64,000 nt of DNA from Aculops lycopersici. Taxonomy: Eukaryota > Arthropoda > Arachnida > Trombidiformes > Eriophyidae. Shown here one piece after another: positions 56,561-64,000 of this stretch (its first letter is position 1; every line of letters starts with the position of its first letter). The notes under the pieces were generated by a model. The model had not been told where the DNA came from. It searched no databases and saw nothing but the letters and a program-made list of their open reading frames with translations. The DNA is taken from positions 1,620,505 to 1,684,504 of the forward strand of contig WNKI01000005.1 in the NCBI GenBank assembly GCA_015350385.1, read 5' to 3'. Both the position numbers and the translations under genes were made by a program.

Positions 56561-59500
56561 CTAGGTAACTCGACAATCCTGATCATTAGAATGAGCCGAG
56601 GCCTTCGCCTTACTTCGTGTTGCTCGCCAAATTAAGCTTCTGCTTCGTGGTTTTGCTGGCTCCGAATTCTGACTACTGTATCTGCCGCTGCCTCTTCCGG
56701 CGCCAGCGCCGCCCCCAAGGTTTAGCTTGGATTTAAGTGCCTTTTCCAGGATAACTTCGCTAGTTTGTATCCGCGTTGCGCCAACCAAGTAGCTATCGGC
56801 CTGCACCATTTGGTTGTTCAGCTCCTGTTCCTTGTCTGAGGTTGTGAAAATTGTATTGCCTTGGCCCGAATCGCTCAAGATATGCTTATGCTCCTCCGGG
56901 GTGACAGTAATGGAAACGTTTCTCATGGACGTTATGATCGATGCATCACAACTCTTCCTGACTCCCAGCGCCACCTTCATGCTACTTGGCCTCCGTTGAG
57001 AGATGGATCCGCTGCCGGCGTTGCGCCTAAGCTTGCATTCGTCGCCACTTCCCGTTGTCAGCTCTTGCTCGTTACTGCGATGTTTTCGGAGTGTTGGTTG
57101 TTGAAAATTTGTTGATGCACCGTGAGGAGAACGGAGAGAGAGGAGGACAATGTTAGTTGGTTTGTTGACACAACAATCAACCAAAGATATGAGCAATGGT
57201 TGCGAGCGTCGACCTGTCGCTGTCATGTGTAACCGAAAACTAAGATAATACTAACCATTCGTCAATTTGGGCCTCGTCGGTGGTGGTCTTGCCTCGAATG
57301 CTGCCGCCATTGTTGCCTCCTCTACCAACGTAGACTGCCGATGAGAGCGACACCCTGGCGAGCGAGAGGTAGGCGCGAAAAATATTGTCTACGTTGTAGT
57401 TTTCCTTGCACGAGCATTCAATCACCTTGTTTTATTTTTGGGTTGTGTTAGTGGTGTGCATTTTGTGTTGCCTCTCTCGCAGGAGCAGAGGGGATAGATG
57501 AGAGAGAAAATTAGTGACCTTGAAGTAGTGACTAAAAAGAAAGGGGACTCTTAATTGACCAATACTAATGGATTGTAAAACCACTCACCTTGGCCCTGAG
57601 ACGCTGGACTTCATTATAAACATGATTGCTCACTTCTTCCTTGCTAACATTGCGCTGCTCCTTTGGCAGGTCGCACTTGTTGCCAACGAAAACTATTGGG
57701 ATATCCTGTTCAGTTTGTGGTGGTTAATGATGTTAGCTACTGCTGCTGCTGCTGTTGCTTTACACCATTGATTGGCTACATCTCATTAGCTTCACTCCTA
57801 ATCCTCTCATCCCTCACTAATACTCAAGAGAATCAAAATCACCTATTAATGAGAATAAGAGAGACTGATCACTTTTCTACGCACCTGATAGTCTGGCCTT
57901 ATCTCCTGAATTTCGGCTATGCACATTTTGGCAACCTCAAATGAGGACTCGTCGTCAATGGAATAGACGATGAGAAATGCGCTGCCCGTCGTTATCGACA
58001 GTCGTCTCATGGCAGGAAATTGCATGGAGCCAGCGGTGTCTAAAAAATCCACCTGTTTTTTGCGCGTTCCGTTTGGATTAGTTTGATAATAAAGTCAGGC
58101 GCTCGTTTGGAGTGAATGGTCGTGGTCGTCGTGGTAGTGTGATTTTTGTAGTTCGGCCGACCGATTGGCCAAATGGTAAGTCGACGACGTTATTAGTTTC
58201 CGTTAGTTTCATTTCGACGACGACGTCGTCGGCGGTTGTTTTGTTTTGTTTTTTATTTTGTTCCACGTCCCGACGCATAGTAATGTAATAGTTGAAGGTT
58301 AGTGCCTTGGTCAGTCGTTCTAATGATCAAATTTAGAGAGTGCACTCCATTGTTGGCGGTCGCATTACTGGTTAGACTCGCTGCTTGCCGCTTGATTAGT
58401 TGGCTGTAGGCTGAGCAGGTAGAGGTTGAAGCTGGCAGCCTGTTCACCTGCTGGTCGTTACTCGAGTTGCCGTTATCATCAGTGTTGCCGCCGCTCTCGT
58501 TTTCATCGTCGTCGTCGGCCTCGTCAAGCTCTGAAGCGAAGAGCGGGACGTATAAACTTGAAATTCAACTGAATTCCAGGTGCCCCCAAAATCTAACTCG
58601 ATCCTGAACAACCAAACTTCCGGTAAAAACCTTGAGTCTTGCCTTTGCCCTAAACTTGTACAATAGACTGCTTGCGCAAATTTGCCGTTAAATCTCAGGG
58701 GTCGACAACAAAGGTGACCTTTGGTCGCCTAGGCTCTCAGATTCAATTTGTGCCAAGTTTTGACTCGTAACTCTGCCTAGCGCCCGGTGGCTGTTTGCTG
58801 GCTTTTAAGAATCTACATGCAACCCAGCTAAGTGTAGTATACAAACCCTTCCCAAGCTTTCCGCCACAAAGAGACACCACACTGAGTTTTGACGGATAAC
58901 GAGGTCAGCGCTCCGAGGGCAAAAGGAGAGATGGAAGATAGAAAGGAAGGGGAGCAAGACTCACCTTTATCTCAATGCTGCCCAAATCGAAGTCCTTACA
59001 AAATAAGTCCTCAACTGTGGGTTTGTATTTGGTTTCAAACTTTTTGAACAAGAATCGATTTAAGATTGAAGTTTTCCTACGAGGCTCATCGGTGCAGTTA
59101 GTCGGTTATTTGGTCGGTTGGTTGGTTGGTTGTCATTTGGAAGAAGTGGGGGTAACGGATACAAAGGGAGAGAAGATTAGAAGGTTAGTGTCCTGTGTGT
59201 TTACCTGCCTATCAAATGGCAGCTAAATTGGGTCTCCATTTTCTACTCTCATCCTCGCTACTAAAGTCTCAATGACCATTTGAAGCCATTGGAAATCCAC
59301 GCCGAGATCAAGGAACAGAGAAGCCACTTGAGGAATGGAGTAGATGACGACCATCATGATGTCAGTGGCTCTGTGTAAGCAGCAACCATTTCGCTTTGGC
59401 CAGCGCCACATGTTCACCGTGTCAACTGTCACCTCGTTGTTGTGGCTGCTTTGTGATGAAGTAGAAAATAGGAGTCTTGACGTGGCGCCAATTATGTATC

Positions 59501-59691
59501 GCCATTTGCCAGCTAGTCGGCGGAAAACAGACAGGCGGATGGATAGACCGACCGGCTGGCCGACTGCAGTTCCGGTCCCCGGAGACACCAACTGCAAATA
59601 TTGCGGCCATTCAACCGACGGCCACTCACCCGGTTCTATTGGAGCCCAAGAGGACGAGGCGAAAGTGAAACTTGCCAACGTCCGTTGTCAT
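56561..59691 (-). CDS. Atypical Ras-family small GTPase (RASD/Dexras-like), six exons
   Basis: Assembled here from six GT-AG exons with matching phases: 59691-59630, 59076-58965, 58052-57885, 57705-57589, 57425-57256, 57074-56561, giving about 380 residues. The G motifs read in order: P-loop GSNRTGKT (16-23), switch I YKPTVEDLF, DTAGSMQFPAMRRLS (from 63), NKCD (123-126) and ECSCKENYNV in place of SAK. Positions matching Ras Gly12 and Gln61 are Asn and Ser, so intrinsic GTP hydrolysis is probably weak, as in RASD/Rhes and DIRAS types. FPAMRRLS after DTAG is a RASD-like feature. About 200 residues of disordered basic C-terminal extension end in CRVT, a possible prenylation box. Exon 1 begins at ATG 59691. 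The last acceptor (CGCAG) has a weak pyrimidine tract and is the least certain junction. Confidence 0.85.
58448..58528 (-). CDS. Candidate 81-nt acidic cassette exon in the Ras-like gene
   Basis: Within the intron between the switch I exon and the DTAG exon, an in-frame 27-codon segment is bounded by an AG (TTCAGAG/CTTGAC) and a donor (CAG/GTGAAC). It reads LDEADDDDENESGGNTDDNG followed by NSSNDQQ. Including it keeps the phase and would add an acidic loop between strands beta2 and beta3 of the GTPase. The preceding CAG two bases upstream would shift the frame. Confidence 0.4.
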
Positions 59692-61136
59692 CTTGATGTC
59701 GTTTTGCTTTCTGCTAACAGTAGCTCTCTCTCTCTCTCTCTCCCTCTCCCTCTGACTTGCGGCACCAAGCTCTTGATCCACGATTATGTATGGGGACGTT
59801 GATACGATTAAAAGATAATCACACTCCTCCGCTTAGCTCTCGCTGGCTCCTGTTGGTCCTGCCTCTCGAACTCATTTGTCGTTGCTCCACTTCCGGCCGC
59901 TCCTGTTGCCTGGCACTAATGCTGCTGCTGCGGCTGCTTCCTCTATTGCTATTACTCTTGAACTGCTCCTAGCACCGTAAGCCTCCTGCTGCTTCTGCTG
60001 GCGACAAATTGGCTCGCCAGCGACTAAGGTGAGTGGGCGCCCCGAGCGACTGGCTCTTTGTCTCTCTTCTTCCTATCTCTTAGGTCGGCTATGATCCTCT
60101 GAGTCACTACTTCACCATGGAAAAGGCTCCAGCTCATCTATTTACTGGCTCCTGGCTGCTGGTCGGTCAGTCGGTCGGTTGGTTGGTGGGGAATGGTGAT
60201 TATTGTTGTTGTTAGTGGTGTGCGTTTAGTTGCTAAGCTCCCTTCCTGTGGGCGCCGAGTGAAAGACTTCCGTTGAGACAGGTGGTTGTGGTGGTGGTGG
60301 TGGTGGTGGTGGTGGTGGTGGCGGTGATGGCATCAGTTGCTGCGGCGACCCGAGCCACGGAATGGTTTAGTGGCTAGCTAGCGCTCAAGTGGGCCCCGCA
60401 GGCGAACTGGCCACCGCGCATATGGTAGCCGGTGAACGGTGAGTTGCACTAGCCAGCCGACTAGCTAGTGAAAAATACGAACTCAACCTTGGAAAGGTCG
60501 ACCAAAGCGTACAGGTTGTTGTCGCAGGGGTCGTGAGTGTTTCGCTCCCCGGTTTAGTTTTTCCGGTCTCTCTGTGATCGGCGACGTGGACGGGCCGCTT
60601 TGATCCAACTGTCAACTCGAGCTCTAACCTACAATGCAATTTACCCCTTTGCCGCTGCCATCATCTAAAAGGAAACGAAAAGAATGGTCAGCTAATTGAG
60701 TGTCGCTGCCAAGGTTCGACTCAATTAACTAGCGCGCGCAATGGGCTTTGTGGGCCAGAGATGTTTAGTCGGTCGCTGGTTGGTTAGTTAGTTGCAATCA
60801 GTGAGCTTGCGACACACTCGAATGTACAGGCGCGAGGAGAGTGACAACAAACACTAACTAAACTGAACCAAATGAAACCGAATGAGTTTCTACTGATTCA
60901 AGCGATCAGTTGACGAAAGGGAGCGTGAAAAGGGAAGCCAACCAATACAAACTAAACTCGCTCGCTGATTACGCCGCCGGCCAGTTGCCTGCCGATTGGA
61001 TGCCAAATTAAAGTTGCCCAGACCAAATGGCCGATCGGGCGAGCAAACAAGTCGTACCAGGTACCTAGTTCCTCAACGAGCTTCTTTTCCCTCGTCGACT
61101 GAGTCGGCTCGTGGCTGCTGTTTCGCGATAAGTTGT

Positions 61137-61137
<1 letters not shown>
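59692..61137. other. 5' flank of the Ras-like gene
   Basis: No gene is seen. It contains CT (59724-59750) and GTG (60281-60330) microsatellites. Confidence 0.45.
60281..60330. repeat. (GTG)n microsatellite
   Basis: A run of about 16 GTG/TGG triplets with one TTG interruption. Confidence 0.9.
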
Positions 61138-61167
<30 letters not shown>

Positions 61168-61387
61168 NTCTCTCTCTCTCTCTNCTNCTNTCNTNCTCTC
61201 NTNTCNCNTNCTNNTNCTCTNNTCTNNTCNNCNTNCTNCTNTCTCNCTNNTCGNTCNCTCATCTATCNNNNNNNNNNNNNNNNNNNNCGTACGTTACCGT
61301 TCCTACGTACGTACGTTCCGTTTTCCCTTCCGTCGTACGTCGTACGTCGGTCGTCGTCGGTCGTCGTCGTCGTTCGTCGTACTAGTT

Positions 61388-61435
<48 letters not shown>
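61138..61435. repeat. CT microsatellite block with ambiguous bases
   Basis: A (CT)n run from 61138 becomes interspersed with N from 61168, has a solid run of N at 61268-61286, then TACG- and TCG-rich low-complexity sequence, then a second pure (CT)n run at about 61390-61435. The N pattern points to an unresolved or badly polished repeat in the assembly. Confidence 0.9.
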
Positions 61436-61437
<2 letters not shown>

Positions 61438-64000
61438 TCGTCTCGCCAACTGAGACAAGCGAGCGAGCTGGTGAGCGGCCGACAAGCGTCATCTCGATGC
61501 TTGTCGTACTCATAATGGTCCGCTCAATTCGTCTTGGTCATTCGCCTCGCGAGCTTCCCGTTTTTCGTTGGCCTAGATTAGCCCACCACCGAGCCTCAAC
61601 CCGGAACCGATTGGTCGAGTTGAGAACGCGACCGCCACTTCCGCTTGGCGCTACTTGTATTTGCGGTTGGAGAGAGTGAAAGAGGGAGAGGCGATCAAAC
61701 GATCGGCTTACCATGAATCAGGTGAGTAGATCATTTGTCTTCCAGTAGTCCAGTGTCGGCGCGAGCTAACTTATCTCTGGCTGGCTGTTGTGACCACGCT
61801 GCCTGGTTTGCCAAAAGCAGCGGCAACTCGAGCAGAAGCATGCGAGCGAATGGGAGTTGGGCAACGATTAGCCATCCAAACAGCTAGCCAGCGAAATCAT
61901 TTGTGAATCCTGTTGCCCAACACGGATTCGCTTGGCTCATGGATTGATCAGTGCTGATGACCTAGTCCGTGGCCACTTCCGCCCGCTGGTTGATTAGCTG
62001 GCCAGTTGGAGCTTGTTGTTATTATTATTGTTATTATTATCCGCTCCCCAAGTCATTGGTTTGACCATCGCGTCTCCGTACATTCGAGTGTAGTGGACAA
62101 ACTGTCGCCGCTGTGGTCTTGCCGCGCGAATGGCGATGTCCGGCAGCCAGCTTACTACACTTTGCTCTCAAGCAGCCAAAGCAAATGGAATGGCCAGATG
62201 AGCAAGTGGCCAAAAACAGGAGGTGGAAGGAAGGAGGCTGCGGCCCTCCGGCGCTCCCACTGGTCGTTAATTTGTATTCAATGTGTCCAAATAATTATAA
62301 TACTAATACTAATACTAATAATATCGACCACCGCCGCTATACTGCTTCCGCTGGCGAGCGGGCGGCTACTATCGCTGCGAGTGGTAAGATCAGCGCACCT
62401 GAGAGGTGGACGAAGGTACACAGAGAGAGAGGGCCACTGGGCATTAGTGGCACGTAATCGCATTGGCGCACTGGCATACAAAAACACACACAGTTCCACT
62501 GGCTGCTGCTGTTGGCGATAGGTACAAAGTGAGCATAGCGTAGAGTGTAAGTCCGTCGAGGGTTGGCGCTTTCGTGTCGCGCGCTTCCTGCCAAGTGGCG
62601 CCGCAATCCGGCAAATTGAATCAGCGCACCCGGCGAACCCTCACAAGTTGATGGCAAAAGAGCAGTAGCGACTGACGGGAAGAGAGAGTAACTCGAGACT
62701 CTCACTGGTTGTTGGCGAGCTATTCGATGGAAACGGTGATGGCTGCCGACAACAATGAACTCGGCGTCGGATGATGTGGCGGCTGGCGTCGAGCGGCTGC
62801 CTGGTGGCTGCCATTGGCATCGCTGTTGCTGTTCGTTTCGCCCCTGATTTTCATTGCATCAACTTAACTAAAAGGGGGAGAGAGAAAGCGACGACAGCAA
62901 CTTCAACATGGAAAATCGTCGCTCATTATTATTGCTGTTTGCCGTCCTCACTCCCATTTGGCTATGCTACTCTCGTTGCAACTTTCCAGCCAACTCTCAA
63001 ACTCAAACAAGCAAACTCGACGAAGAACGCAGCCTCCGGCCAGAGAGCACCGGGCGTCAGCTGACTCACCAATTCCATGTCCGCTGTCCGATTTGTTGGA
63101 CAGCAGAAAAGCGAGCGATGGGAGCGATCTAGAGAACTCATCTCGCATACGAGCCTCCGATCCAATGCGAGTCTCGCTAATGGAATACTAAGCTCACTCA
63201 CTTGGGCTCTTGATTGCAACACTTACGAGCGGAGAGCAGCTTGTTTGGCTTCCACTGTCAGTGGATATATACACATGTATATGTGAGCTTGTGGACCTCA
63301 CTAATCGAGCCTGCGATTAATTGACTACTCGTCGGCTGACTGAATGACGTGGCGCTTCCGCTTTCTTGTTTGCAAATGTAACAACTACCAATCTCATCGC
63401 TCTGGTCTCCATTTTGGATAGTAACTGACGACTACCCGACCAACCCAAAGCGAGCCACTGAAAAACTCGCCGGCTGACAATCGACTTCCGGTCCCCTTTC
63501 GACACTCGACGGCCAAGTGGGCCAATTTCCTGCGAAGTGGGCGGCGAGCCGATGGAATTGAATCGAGCTGGTGGAGTTGAAGAAGTAGGGGCAAACTTTA
63601 CTTTAGCTTGCCGCCCCAGTCTCTTGGGTCGTGGTTGCCGATCGTCACTCGTGAGTCATCTTGAGGTTGTTGTGCTGCTGCCTCTTACTCGAGGCAGTTG
63701 AATCCGACGGCAACAACAACAACAGCAGCAGCAGCAGCAACTTGTGATTTGTGTGCCGCTGATTTGTATCCTCTGATTTGCGATAAGCATTCAGAGTTTG
63801 GTTGCAAACGAAGACTTGCGGCGCCAACATGAGTCGCGGCAAAGGGAGTCAAGGTTTCGTACAGGTGGCCGCTTTATTGACAGGTGATACGAGCCACCGA
63901 CTCGCTTGCCATTATCATTCTTATTAACCCAGCAGCCAGCCGGGTGGAGTGCCGGCGGCGCGATTTGCATTTCCGCTCGGCTGCGCACCGGAAGCGCGCA
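61436..64000. other. Right-hand 2.6 kb without a firm gene
   Basis: Two weak candidates only: an ATG-donor pair at 61711 (ACCATGAATCAG/GTGAGT), and a 74-codon ORF at 62908-63132 with a signal-peptide-like start in a good initiation context. Neither has family resemblance. Confidence 0.4.

Noticed and set aside
62006..62521. 171-codon plus-strand ORF
   Set aside because: It begins in an ATT-rich repeat, has poly-Ile runs and no family resemblance, and is likely chance.
1..64000. tRNA, rRNA or CRISPR features
   Set aside because: I looked for tRNA B-box-like GGTTCGAATCC patterns and regularly spaced repeats and found none that fold or repeat convincingly. The sequence is eukaryotic nuclear, so CRISPR is not expected.

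Overview
This is a window of animal nuclear DNA, most likely from an arthropod, possibly a mite or other chelicerate. The pointers are GT-AG introns, microsatellites, long Gln/Asn/His/Ser homopolymer-rich protein loops, and a recognisable sex-peptide/myoinhibitory-peptide receptor and NRF-6 acyltransferase. The species cannot be fixed from sequence reading alone. Introns are few. Most coding regions are single exons, and three genes (6.4-13.1, 42.1-46.0 and 56.6-59.7 kb) could be assembled across splice sites with matching phase.

Layout. 0.7-5.5 kb: an NRF-6-type membrane acyltransferase (+), an ICT1/MRPL58-type peptidyl-tRNA hydrolase (-) and a calcineurin B homologous protein (-) with a large insert. 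6.4-13.1 kb: a two-exon gene (-) for a huge, mostly disordered single-pass membrane protein that I do not recognise. 16.4-24.4 kb: a compact cluster of intronless genes and gene relics. It holds an ICT1 paralogue without its GGQ motif, a receptor tyrosine kinase pseudogene, a cyclin L-like gene without an RS tail, COX4, a MOSPD2-like CRAL-TRIO protein without its MSP domain, and a PAN3 pseudokinase without its N-terminal half. COX4 and the PAN3-like gene share a duplicated ~110 bp promoter/leader, including the start codon and the first six codons.

24.5-42 kb: about 17 kb with no gene I can support. It contains one MITE-like element, simple repeats and small hairpins. 42.1-46.0 kb: a two-exon SPR-type GPCR with a third intracellular loop of about 710 residues. 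46-51.8 kb: no gene seen. 51.9-53.0 kb: a DM-domain transcription factor. 53.5-55.5 kb: a probable eIF4E-binding protein of 4E-T/Cup type. 56.6-59.7 kb: a six-exon atypical Ras-family GTPase (-), assembled here from its P-loop to a CaaX-like C terminus. 59.7-64 kb: no firm gene, with a CT repeat containing Ns.

The genes do not form a pathway. The most informative themes are the cluster of intronless, domain-truncated gene copies with a shared promoter, and the large low-complexity inserts in otherwise conserved proteins (CHP1, SPR, NRF-6).
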